NCBI GenBank assembly: GCA_003024175.1
Contig: MDYQ01000299.1
Location: 1 to 27,686, forward strand
Length of the DNA stretch: 27,686 bases
Reading direction: 5' to 3'
From: Planoprotostelium fungivorum
Lineage: Eukaryota; Evosea; Variosea; Cavosteliida; Cavosteliaceae
This document shows, piece after piece, positions 9,888-20,072 of this stretch. The notes beneath the pieces are model-generated. The model ran no database searches and was not told the DNA's origin. It worked only from the letters and a program-made list of their open reading frames with translations. Made by a program: the position numbers and the translations under genes. The stretch's first letter is position 1. Every line of letters starts with the position of its first letter.

Positions 9888-12495
9888 TCACAAGATGTGA
9901 CATTTCTCCGGAAAATCCGAGCTCCCGGCAGGAACCCCCCTCGAGTCCTCCAACTTCCTCTTCTTCACGATCGCACCCTCCCCTCCTGTCCTCTTCAGCC
10001 ACCACCCCTCCTCTCTCACTCACTTGTCACCATCCTGTCCTCTCTCTCTACGATCTTCGATATCGATCGGACTTGAAAAGTGTTTGAGGTGACGATTGTC
10101 TTCGGAATGTGATCGAAGACGAGAACGGCGGACTTCTCGTCCACCCAGCGGATTCTCAAGTTTCCAAAGACTTTGAAGTGATCCGCTGATCGATGGTGAG
10201 ATGATGATGTGGGAGATGCAGTGATCGATGTCGTGATGTGATGTACATGATGTGATGTACATGATGTGATGAGGTAGGGTAGTCGATGGGATGTAATAGT
10301 AAGTAGTGGATGGGATGGATCGTTCTGTTGATGATATGATATCGATGTACATGATGTGATATGCGATGTCATCGTCGATGCGAGAGGAGAAGAATCGATC
10401 GACATCTCACTCAAGTGATTCGTCTTCACATCAGGTGTGAGATCAGACACCAAGAACATGTTCTCTCGATTCGGTACCTCTGTTCACCGTCAGCCCCGTC
10501 ATGTTCTATCCATGACGCTACACTCACTGTCCTCGCCGACTGCATTGAATACGATGTCAGAGCCGACTAAATTCATCTTTCCAAAGTGTGGAAAGAAGAG
10601 GGGACTCTGTACGAATTGTAGAACGGGGTTCCTCACTCTCTCTGGAAATTGGAGGTCGGAGAATTTGGAGGAGAGGGCCAGGAAGCAGCAGCCTGGGTGA
10701 GGTCAGGAGTGGCAGGTTGTAGATGGATACCCGTGACGTAGGCGTCGTAGCCCGCTTCGTGAAAGATCTTCTGTTGATCGTCGGAGTATTTGTCGAAATC
10801 TTCCGCGAAATCTGGGACATTCAGAGGAGCTCTTGCATGTCATCGTGTACAAACTATTTCGAATGTCTCTCTATGGAATAGTACAACGACATGGATGTGT
10901 ATCGATAAACACCATACCGATGGATGGCATGGAGAAACCAGAGGAGGGTTGTTTCACGTAATTGTACAGATTCGACAGTGCAGTCTGTGTGTCTGGAATG
11001 AAAGGCTTTGAATCGATCAGATCGAGAGGGTGAATGTCTATGATACCGATAGTTCTGGAGTCTTGCAGAGATATTTCGTGTCCATCAATCGAGGAAAGAG
11101 ACCGTTGAGAAGGATCTTGTAATCTCTCACGTCTTCCGGTAGATTTCTCTCGAATTTCTGCAGAATCTACACACGCATCAGAGGTATGATCGTTGAGAGA
11201 AGAAGAAGAGAAATATGAGAGACGAATGAGAGAATGAGAAGAATGAGTGAATGAGGAGAATGAAGAAGAGAGAATCTCACGTGTGCGAAATCTAAGAAAC
11301 AGTTGTGACCCACGATGGTCAATTTGGACTGAGCGATGCGATCGAACACGTGACGTAGTCCGATCGAGTAGAAGAAATCCTCCTGATTATTGTGTCAGAA
11401 CATAAACCATTCGATGTCTTGTCTTCACCTCTGCCTTCTGTCTCAGCTTCGATTCTTCAGCCTGGCGTTGTTCTTCCGTCATAGACACGACGTAGATGAA
11501 TTGTCCGGGTGGGCCGGGTTGTCGGTCTACAATGAGCCCGGGATATCTCGTCAATGTCATTTAAATTCACTTTTATAATGAAAGAGAGTCGATGTAGATG
11601 AAGGTGAATGGACTCACGTTGGCAACAGTTCGTAGACGAGTCTCCTCTGAAACGAATTGTTTGTGGGTAAGCCCAACCTCTCTTCTCTTCCTCCGTCCAT
11701 CCAGGTCTTGATCTTCTCCCTGATGCATCATCACGAGGGGACATCGCACCATGACTCACTTTAGACTGTCCACGTAAGCGATGTCGTCTGGCTTCGTCAA
11801 CACGATCGGATTCGCCGACTGCGTCGGCGCCAGTACGAAGACTCTCCCGGGTGAGTGAGGAGATTTTCCCACCTTCGTTATCTTTCGAAATTTGAATTCG
11901 AGTGCGATGATCGCACGATCACCTTCTCTTCCTCCTCTTTGGACATGTACTCTACGCCCTCGTAGATCCAGCGGTTGAAATCGAAACTGTTCTGAGACAG
12001 AAATTTGAGAGAGGAGGCCTGGCTGAGAAAAACTCTCTCGCCCACGAGTGGTTGATGGGTGGTGATCTCAAAGTTGAATGGGTGGCTGGTCCATCTGATT
12101 TGGATGTTGGATGACGTTTGGAATGAGATGGTGTATGATTAGAGATGGAAAAGGAGTCGTAACGTAGAGAGGAAGTGATGTTGAGGTGATTGAATGCAGC
12201 TCACAATCCTGAGCGTTTGTTCAGAGACCACAAACAGACTCCAAATTGTGTAATTGCAAAGCTTTGAGCCGAATCTCTGATCTATTAAGATCAAATCAGA
12301 TCTGATCCCATGTTCTTTGTTAGGTGACTTCACCTTTGAATAATAATCTTGAGGATTATCGATCCATAGGGTCCTCTTCGTAGGGTGAGAAGTTAGACCA
12401 CTCATTTCCAAGTCGAACGACACTAACTTGCAGTTAGGTATGATGCCATTGAACCGTTCAAGAGCGGCTTTAAAGTTGGCTCTAGACACGTTCAT
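9888..12495 (-). CDS. PARN: poly(A)-specific ribonuclease PARN
   Basis: Deadenylase of the DEDD nuclease superfamily that shortens mRNA and small-RNA poly(A) tails. Fifteen exons close in phase to 526 aa: 12495-12334, 12281-12205, 12094-11923, 11872-11760, 11719-11618, 11546-11429, 11382-11281, 11166-11047, 10984-10918, 10829-10731, 10692-10637, 10606-10528, 10479-10411, 10170-10024, 9985-9888. Catalytic acids are intact: D28 and E30 in FDLEMSG, D279 in VGHNCFLDFAH, and D373 in FHEAGYDAYVTG with H368 nearby. The cap-binding RRM is present (FGNLRIRWVDEKSAVLVF from about 446; W at the expected place). The C-terminus carries a basic nuclear-localisation-like motif, VKKRKLED (about 501-508). Introns run from 30 nt (10607-10636) to 240 nt. 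Exon 4 could start 9 nt earlier. Divergent from INTS8. Confidence 0.96.
10171..10410 (-). repeat. repeat-filled 240-nt intron of PARN
   Basis: The longest intron of the window. It is made largely of GATG/ACATG words; a 17-bp unit (ATGATGTGATGTACATG) is tandem at about 10235-10272 and recurs near 10343. Flanking splice sites are GT/AG. Confidence 0.7.
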
Positions 12496-12588
12496 GTTCG
12501 TTGTTCGTATGATTCAATCTGATGTTAACCCCGGCACAAAAGATGGGGACGCATTGACGTGAACCCACATATCTCATCGCATCTAGGA
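12496..12588. promoter_or_regulatory. 93-bp bidirectional promoter between PARN and INTS8
   Basis: Only 93 bp separate the two start codons, which point away from each other, so both 5' UTRs and both core promoters must fit here. No clear TATA box seen. Confidence 0.6.
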
Positions 12589-15500
12589 ATGATCACGTCG
12601 TCCATCGTATATCAATACGATGCGGAGAAGAATATAGACCGAGCCACCTCGGTCTTTGATTTTCTCCTACAACCTGAGTTATTGACGAAACATGTAAGCT
12701 TTCATTTGAGAATATTGTCCATTGGCTCATCGATTCACAGTTAGCCGCCATTCAGGATGGCAGTGCTTCTAATCCAACGGGAATGGAAATGATCAAACTG
12801 TTCTATAAGCAATGCATCTCCATCGTCAACAAACCCTCCAGCGTCGCCCAAGCGGGTATAACTCTTCACATCACTTGACACACCATCTGATATCATATCA
12901 CCTGCAGTGATACTCACCTCTGATTCGCAGCTCCTCTCGTAGCCGCCGGCTCCATGGGCTTGAATCGACCCGGTTTAACCACAGAAGCGAGAGACAGAGT
13001 CCACCTCCTGCGAAAACTATCTGCACAGGTACCTCCACCTCCATCACATCTTTATTCACAGAGACAGGTCATGGTGACATTACAGTACGGATTAGAAGAA
13101 ATCGAAAACCAGCTGCCCATCGAATTTCAAAGACAACTCCTCCTCGATGCCTGCAACTTCTCCCCCGATACGTCCGAGTACGCATCACCCACTCCGTTCC
13201 CGCCCATTCTGATCTACTTATAGAACATTTACCGTCACGTACCACCGCTGGATCGTCCGTAGCGTCACGCGAAGACCTCGTCTGTTGAGATCAGAAGATC
13301 CAGACGCCATGGACAAAGAAGTCAACCCCTTCTCCACGGATGTAAACGACACTGAACACGCCATCACACAGAAGACGGTACAAGATTCTGCAGAGAGACT
13401 CCATCGATACATATCACAACCTCACAAGGGTGAGTGTCTCATGACGATGACGAAACCTCATCGTCATGACATCACGTCGCGGTGAGTTTCTCATCGGTTC
13501 GTTGTAGATGACACCTCCGCGGCCTCCATTGTCCGTGCCGCCTGTGATTTGGGAGAGTATCTCTTCGTGGCTCACGATCTACCGACACCTCAATCGAGCG
13601 TTGCATTCATTCCTTTCTCTCTTCCCACTTTGAGCGTAGACGCATCCACCGCATTTGACATCGCCTTGAAGGGTCACGTGATTCTACCCGCCCCCCAGAG
13701 AGAGTGAGCGTTGTAGACAGAATTTCGAGGTCATTTTTGCAGGAATATCGACGTGGAGAAGGTGAAGGCGTATCTGACTGCTCTGGGAGCGGATTCTCCA
13801 TCAAATCGTGGAGAAGTGAAGGAGAGGGTGAAGCATCTGACGAGTGGAAACGTGGGACAGATCTGCGAAACTCTCATGGCAGATCTGGAGATCCGGTTCT
13901 GCGGAATGTCGGAGGCTCTATCCCATTCCATGAGATGGAGGCCACTGAGTGAGTACACGATCGTTGTAGATGATGACGTTATATGATGTCACGCGAGGCA
14001 AGAGACTGACGAGGCTCAGCGGACGGAAAATTGGACGAAATTTCGAGGGAGAGAGTGTACATATGTAACGTCATCTATGACGTGTTGTCTCGTCCCAATC
14101 ATTTGAGACTACCTCGATGTCTGTCTGATCCCAGTTATGCGGAACAGAATCCAGAGATATTGAGGTTCTTTCTACAACAGTGTAGACAGGTGAAAAAATT
14201 CGACGAGTGAAAGTGAATCGATGGTAGGTGGTGTCCCTGGGAGGCATGACGGAGGACAATGCAAACAAGATCAGAGCTTACATTGAGTGAGTTGAAATGA
14301 CATTAAAATCGATTAAAAGAAGGGAATTTAACGTGATCGTAGGTCCCTCTACCCTTCTCTCGGCAAAGCTTTCTCCGGATTTTCTCAGGAATTTCCGCAA
14401 TTATTAATCAGTGAGTTGGACATGTACTACGAAATTCGAACGAAATTCCAATCTTCGTAGATCTTCCATCTACAATGAGACAAGAGAACAACGGCAACGA
14501 CAAACGTGGGGGTACAGAACTCAAAATTCAAAACAAATACCGAAAAATATGGTCTACAACTCTCCAGGACCTTCCAGCATCTCCCTCGTTCCGTGAACTC
14601 AACCCCGCTCGTCAGGTAAATTCTCTGAAATTTCCTTGAAATATTGATGAATCATCCAGGCTTCCGTTCTCGTGGAGAGAGCACACGTGCTGTGTAAAGA
14701 GGGATGCTACGAAGAATCAAAGAACGTTCTGAGAAAATTAACGGAAATTTCCGTACCGCCGGCTCTCGTTAGCTCCGTAAAATTCATGGAAAATAAGATC
14801 GAATTTTCCGAGGAGAATTCGAACAAGAAAGGTGACGATCTACAACGCGTTCATTTCCATTGAATATGAATTGTAGATGTGTGTGACCATTTGATTGAGA
14901 CGATGAGTCAATATGGTCTGCCTCAGGATAGAACTTTCTTAGAATCTCTGACCGGTGACATCATCACCTGGGGTAAAGTGAGTGAAGATCTGTACGAGAG
15001 AGTCTGACATGAAGCAGCCTGAACAGATCGCGCAGTTCTGTGCTACCTTTCAGAAGCAAGTCGAGAAGGCAAAAGAAAGCAACGAGAGGAGAGATGGTAC
15101 GACGGTCACATCACTCTTCAGTCATCGATCATCAGACATCGATCACATCCACCATCAGTGATCTATCTTCGATCGCTCATCGATCACCCATCACTAACGA
15201 TCGTCGACCACATCCATCACTCATCGCTCATCGCTCATCCATCACCAACGATCATCCACTGATTTGAATACAGAGCAACAAACGGCTTATCAGCACAAAA
15301 TCCTCGGCATCACACAGACACTCTCTCAACTCCAGAACCACCTCACAGAGTACCACCGCATCGGTAAATCTCCCGCCAACCCCGGTAAAATTCTCGGAAA
15401 ATCTCATCTACAACGACTGACGTACGCAGACGAGGTCAACCCGTTGTGGAAGGGTATCGATGTCAGCTTCGATAATCTCGTGGGACATCTGGTACCTCTC

Positions 15501-16762
15501 ACTGCCACTAGTTACAGTAAGAACCTCCATTCGGTGAATATTCCAAACATCGAGTGGAATTGTAAGAGGGGAATCTTATCGTATATGGGGAACCGAGACA
15601 ATTGTTCTCTCGTGGAAAACTTGGCTTCTCTATTCACCGCGGGTGAGTCGATTAAATTTCTCATCACCACATGATACGATCATCATCACCTGGTCATCAT
15701 CACTGATCGCCACCATCTTCAGCCCCATCATCATCATCACACACATCATATCATCATCGATCGGATGAGATATTCACATTCACACAGGAATCCAAGTCAT
15801 CCGAAAAGCGAGGAAGGGGGCGTTGAACGAATACTACGCCGAGAGAATGGGAGACCTGTTCTCTCAATTCTACAACGGTTCCGCTGCGGGCAACAGGAGG
15901 TAACGTCCATTCGAGCCTTCGTTCGTTCACTGAATGATCCAGATTCCGTTTCTTGTTGGAAAATAACGAGGCTATGATCTACGAGCTGTTACGTCACACG
16001 TTACAACGTCTCATCCATCTACAACCCGCCAATAGCAAGTGAGACTCTCTTTCAAATGAATTTTTCTCATTTTATTTCACAGGTGGCATTATGCCCTGGG
16101 TGACTCTTACCTGGACCTGGACGATTTCAACATTAGCGGTGGTCACTCACACCACAAAGACACATGGTTCGTCCATCATCCTACCTCTCTGACACGTCCA
16201 GGAAACAACGCCACTCCATCTCCTCTTATCTCACCGGTCTGTCTTTAGACGTCGGCTTCTGTGACTCTACGACCACCGTCACTCGTGATTTCAACCTCGT
16301 CGTGAAGAGGTTGTCGGCCTCGCTGGTCGCCGTTCGAGAGTTCGTCCCCGCCATGGTGTTCTATCAGTTTCTCAGTCCAGTAGATTACACGAGATTATTC
16401 TCCATCGTGCAGGATCACTTTTCATTGTTGGATCCCACTTGGTTTCCTTACATCTGGGAGGTACCCGTGTTGGAATCGTTAATCGGTATCCTTTTCATCC
16501 CTCTACAAAATTGTAGAGACATCTATTTTGAATGTTTCCTTGACTGAGGAAGCCATTTATGCCAAGACGAGGGACGAGAAGAAGTTATCTCTCTTGGTGA
16601 GTGATGAAGAACGTCTAGTGCAATAGAACTGATGGGATGCAGAATCACCTCATCTCAAACGCTGCTCTGAATCAGCACAACAGTCCAGAGACGAAAGAGA
16701 ATTATGTGAACCAGCAGAAGTCAAACTTTCTCAAGGTCTTCACGCGGAAGTTCAACGAATGA
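12589..16762 (+). CDS. INTS8: Integrator complex subunit 8
   Basis: Scaffold subunit of the Integrator complex, which cleaves snRNA 3' ends and terminates promoter-proximal Pol II and links to PP2A. Twenty-one exons close to 982 aa (human protein about 995): 12589-12693, 12741-12855, 12931-13028, 13068-13177, 13263-13429, 13508-13703, 13743-13948, 14020-14189, 14228-14286, 14343-14410, 14461-14615, 14660-14831, 14877-14977, 15015-15096, 15274-15642, 15788-15899, 15943-16038, 16083-16166, 16202-16485, 16517-16596, 16643-16762. The C-terminus is diagnostic: WHYALGDSYLDLDDF (TPR-like), MVFYQFLSPVDYTRLF, FPYIWEVPVLESL, and a terminal helix ending in FLKVFTRKF. Less certain: the acceptor at 13262, the donor at 16167, and an optional in-frame 66-nt intron at 15364-15429, which would give 960 aa. 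Confidence 0.93.
13439..13468 (+). repeat. intronic inverted repeat in INTS8
   Basis: CATGACGATGA and its exact complement TCATCGTCATG separated by 7-8 bases, inside the 78-nt intron 13430-13507. It would fold the intron into an 11-bp stem. Confidence 0.7.
15097..15273 (+). repeat. ATC-rich low-complexity intron of INTS8
   Basis: 177-nt intron built from CATCGATCATC/CATCACT-type words. Intron 15643-15787 is similar (CATCATCATC runs). Most other introns of the gene are 31-92 nt and not repetitive. Confidence 0.7.
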
Positions 16763-16843
16763 ATCGCCCTCTATACAAGAGGTGTGAGAAAAATAGTAAA
16801 TCAGTGTGATAGCGTATCTCTCTTGAATGTTCTCTTCATCTCT

Positions 16844-17615
16844 TCACATGTCTCTTGCGTGCTCCCACAGATGCATCAGCCACTCTGTTGTGATGTCCTC
16901 TCTCTGGAACCACCTCCGTACCTCATCTTGGCTCTTGTTCCACTTTCTCTGCAGCATCCATTCCATTGGCTCTGTGTTCCACTTCGTCACTTTTTCTTTT
17001 CCCAGAGTCAACCATTGTGTATCACACGAGGCAATCGAACGATATGTCTCGCCTTCTTCTTCGCCGAGAGGGAAGACCCTCTAGGCTCTGCTCGTTGTGC
17101 AGCCACCGGATCATCTCCAGGTTTCCTTCCTCTCCGAGTCTAGGCCAGACGTTCAGCCATAAGAGGCACTCAACTGTGGAAACTCCCGATATGTCTTCTT
17201 TCTGGTGACAAGCGTTAATCGTCCTTTTGTTCCCTTTCACGAGGGCCTCCATCAATATCATCTCTCGCCTCCAGTTGAGTTCACACAGGTTACGGTGGCG
17301 AGGTGACAACTGAGTATCGTCCCAGCCAAGTAGGTCGAGCGTAGATATATCATCTTGCAGCGCAGCGGCACGTGCTCTTTCCCAAACAGGCTCTCGGATA
17401 TTGACCTTCCACCAGTGACTCATCTCTACATTGTATATTGGCAGCTGCTTCTTTTGACGCCACCAGTGATGGTAATTGGGATCGCGAGAGTTGAAGATCT
17501 TGTGAGCAACATCTCGGAGAGTCTTGGAAGTGAAGCAAGGCACGCAGAGATCGGATGTAGGCAAGAAAGAGAAGACTTCAGTCCACAGATCGGGTGGGAG
17601 TGGTTGCGCAGTCAT
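16844..17615 (-). pseudogene. F-box/repeat family, 5' part of a split locus (D)
   Basis: A clean F-box start at 17615 (MTAQPLPPDLWTEVFSFLPT) is followed by the family N-terminus as far as SLEGLPS (about 17088). There homology jumps straight to a segment matching gene A just before its C-terminal block, then to the block itself (EPMEWMLQRKWNKSQDEV, stop at 16846-16844). The first half stays open only to a TGA at 17024-17022, and the tail is in another frame. An internal deletion of most repeats is the simplest reading. A truncated F-box protein of about 197 aa could still be made. Convergent with INTS8, 81 bp away. Confidence 0.7.
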
Positions 17616-17624
17616 TCGAGATCG

Positions 17625-18319
17625 GCTTTGTGACGTCTGACTCTTTATCTGAATTGTACAAGCTGGCCTTTGAAACCGGCTGTATGGAGGTGAGAGATGC
17701 GAGAAGGAGATAGAGTCAGAGTCGACAGTTGATGCAGCGCTGCTATGAGATGCGATCCGTTCCTCGCTTCCATTTGGGGGCAAGAGAAATTGTCTCGCCA
17801 AAACACGACGATTATGAGGTGAGTCGCACAGGTATTCCAACTGGCCATCGACCACGGATTTCTAACGAAAGACTCTCGAATATACATCCGTTCTCCAAGC
17901 AGCCATCTGGCTATGGTACAGTGGCTGCACAGCAGGAACTCACTCCAAGCAGAGTTGTCATTCTACTGCCGTGGATCATATCGTTGATTCATCGACGTAG
18001 TTTGTGCCACGATGCGATCAAACAAGACTGCCTTGACGTGTTGAAATGGGCTCTGGACAATGGCTATCCCATGCATCTGAATGCCGTCTTCTTTCACGAA
18101 GAAAAGATCTATCACAGCCTGCTCGAACCAAGAACTGATCATCAGTACATTCTGGCTGTAGAGCACTTGCTGCAGAGAAAGTGGAAGAAGAGTGCAGAAG
18201 AGGTAGAGAAGTGGTTCGACAGAGAGCCTGGAGACATCACAGTGACATGGCTGGAGGATCTGTGGAAGTACGGACCAGAAGAGGAAAGCCCAAAACGGAA
18301 GAGAAACCGTGTTGAATGA
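17625..18319 (+). pseudogene. F-box/repeat family, 3' part of the split locus, inverted
   Basis: This is the second half of the family gene running in the opposite direction from the F-box part. The block ending LAFETGCME (to about 17691) and the exon 17729-17818 (MQRCYEMRSVPRFHLG) match gene A exons 4 and 5 in order. The next block, LAIDHGFLTKDSRIYI, is separated by only 13 bases instead of a full intron. The frame then breaks near 17975 (TGA). The C-terminus (KQDCLDVLKWALDNGYP to PKRKRNRVE) is intact, and a 196-aa open frame from 17729 reaches it by running through the middle out of register. The whole is best seen as a rearranged, decaying copy. Confidence 0.65.
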
Positions 18320-18625
18320 AGAATGAGAACGACATGCACGTTTATCAGACTGTAAGACATAAAGACAAGGACCATGTATTGATACAGCTCAATAGACCTG
18401 AGCGGGATTGTTGTACGGTCCAGGGTCGGTCAATCTGAGTCCGATGGGTGATTCGACAACGTCTGGTCCCTCTTGGTACAGCTTGACTACCTTCTTGATG
18501 CCGTCAAAGATCTGAGAGCCAGAGAGCTCGTACTGCGATGGCACCCAGCCGTTCTCGTAAGGCAGCCTCTCGAATTGGAAGAAGGTCGAGAGCCTGTCGA
18601 TGGGCACCACCCCTGTGTTCTCCTT
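18241..18625 (+). repeat. left arm of a 385-bp inverted duplication
   Basis: Reverse complement of 23642-24026, same length, no gaps seen, and about three mismatches by eye. It contains the 3' end of the F-box family (plus) and the 3' end of the peroxidase (minus), tail to tail. Confidence 0.92.
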
Positions 18626-18735
18626 GTCAATAAAGTCGTAAGATGATGCTTTACGGAACGTTCCATGTGGGGAGGAGGAAGAGCGAGGACGGCGGTAACG
18701 CTGAACAGAGTGACGATATAGATATAGATAATATT
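18389..18735 (-). pseudogene. truncated heme-thiolate peroxidase copy
   Basis: The C-terminal 80 or so residues (ENTGVVPIDRLSTFFQFERL to PYNNPAQVY) are almost identical to the intact gene at 22807-23878. Upstream, the signal-peptide coding sequence (LFSVTAVLALPPP) is preserved at about 18690-18725, but the 750 or so bases between them, including the heme-ligand Cys motif, are missing. The signal peptide and the C-terminal part are in different frames. It is an internally deleted copy and cannot bind heme. Confidence 0.88.
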
Positions 18736-18936
18736 GCGAGTGACGATAGAAAATAATTGAGATATTATTATTATTTTTATCATAAATGATGATAAATGTC
18801 GTCAGAGTCGAGTTTATTGTTTGCCGAGGCGGCTCCAAAATGTGCCCATTCGCCTTAACTCCGCTCCCGCCTCCCCCACCTCCAACCACATCACGTACTC
18901 TCATTGATGGACCAGTGAGTTCCATCATCAAGACAA
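18736..18936. other. AT-rich microsatellite-like stretch
   Basis: Short ATAGAT and ATTATT runs around 18715-18790, then a G/C-rich tract (about 18850-18890). A continuous minus-strand open frame through here is judged accidental. Confidence 0.4.
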
Positions 18937-19715
18937 ATGCTATTTCAGCATTCGATGGATGATGTGCGGTGACAATCTAACATCTGAACAGATGCATCTG
19001 TATTTGTCAAGCCATACCACAAGTAGAATATTTTCCTGATGAATTACTGGCCCATCAATTGGGAGAATTTCTGAATGAGAATGATGTCGAATCTATAGAG
19101 CCCGACAATCGAAGAGCCAATGGAAAAGACAAAAAGAGAGAAACAAAAGAGAGAAATGAAAGAGGGGAGGGGAAGGTACACGATCATCTATTTCGGCAGC
19201 AGTATGCAACCTCCTCCAAAGAAGAGGTGAATTCAGTTTCAATCGTCATCGGTTGACCTCATCCAGATATCTGATAGTGACGATGATGACTTCCCCGATG
19301 TGAAACAGCAGCCGTTACACATTGCGAAGGTGATTTCCTACAAAACATGACGAATCACGCAATTCGATGACTCACATGCCCTGCAGAGAGAGATACCGAG
19401 CCCTCTACGCCCAAAGAGGCATCACAGTCCACCGGAGGGAGACTTCATGATGAGACAGAGACTCCCGTCTCCTCTCATGCCTCCACCATCTCCATCCATA
19501 TCGTCCTCTAAAGCATCTCAGAGGGTGAGGCACAGGCAGCTCATCGCATGTTGACAGTGACGCGACAGACGATCCCCCGAACGACGCTCTACAAGATGGA
19601 GAGAAGAGACGGAGAGAGAGAGAACCCCCTCTACTGGTTGATCTTTGGATTGATCATGTTGTTCACCCTGTTTGCATTCAAGAAGGTCATCATCGTAATC
19701 AACTCGATGTTCTGA
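18937..19715 (+). CDS. tail-anchored membrane protein with acidic motif, unidentified
   Basis: Five exons (18937-18968, 18992-19226, 19267-19329, 19387-19524, 19569-19715) close to 204 aa. The N-terminus (QVEYFPDELLAHQLGEFLNE) is followed by a Lys/Arg/Glu-rich stretch and then ISDSDDDDFPDV, which looks like a SUMO-interacting or CK2-type motif. A Pro/Ser-rich linker precedes a single C-terminal hydrophobic helix (YWLIFGLIMLFTLFAF) ending KKVIIVINSMF. Lack of a signal peptide plus this end suggests tail anchoring. The first intron would be only 23 nt, so the first exon is the weak point; an alternative start is the ATG at 18955. No family recognised. Confidence 0.6.
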
Positions 19716-20072
19716 TGCAAATATATTGTAATATTGCTGTCGACATCGCTTCTTATTTTCTCCTCTCCCTCTCGTCCGTAGATCAGAAGCGTGTGTTGTG
19801 AATGAATCGCTAGCACATGCAGTTTCATGTATCAGATCATCAAACGTGCACATTCGACCCACTCTATTGTACGTGAATAGAGACGAGCGTAGACGTGATG
19901 CTGTGGTGTGTGCTTCCGGTAGTGGTATGATCGTGCCACAGAACGGAACAAATTCGATCGTTCAATGAAGACCATGATCCTCAGTTTTCCTTGAAACTTC
20001 AAAATCATCAGCAGAGCGCATTAGACTCGAACCCATATTACCGAACGCTAAAGTACTTTCTTACGATATCAA
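19716..20072. other. intergenic stretch upstream of the BAR gene
   Basis: 357 bp, presumed 3' UTR of the tail-anchored gene and promoter of the BAR gene. No TATA box, RNA gene or repeat seen. Confidence 0.4.

Noticed and set aside
9713-10087. Plus-strand Ser/Leu-rich frames
   Set aside because: Overlap PARN's last two exons and a tandem repeat on the other strand.
14838-14847. CATCTACAAC as the branch-point signal
   Set aside because: Many of the same introns have a separate CTGAC-like site closer to the acceptor, and most introns lack the word.
15364-15429. In-frame 66-nt segment of INTS8 as definite coding sequence or definite intron
   Set aside because: It has GT/AG ends, CATCTACAACG and CTGAC, which favour an intron, but it is also open and in frame; left as optional rather than decided.
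17022-17855. Continuous 277-aa minus-strand frame, extended upstream of the F-box
   Set aside because: The F-box start at 17615 is clear. The 80 codons upstream are antisense to the family's second half and include intron-like sequence.
18389-18931. 180-aa minus-strand frame ending in peroxidase C-terminus
   Set aside because: Only the last part matches the peroxidase; the N-terminal part is a translation of AT-rich simple sequence, and the remnant signal peptide is in another frame.
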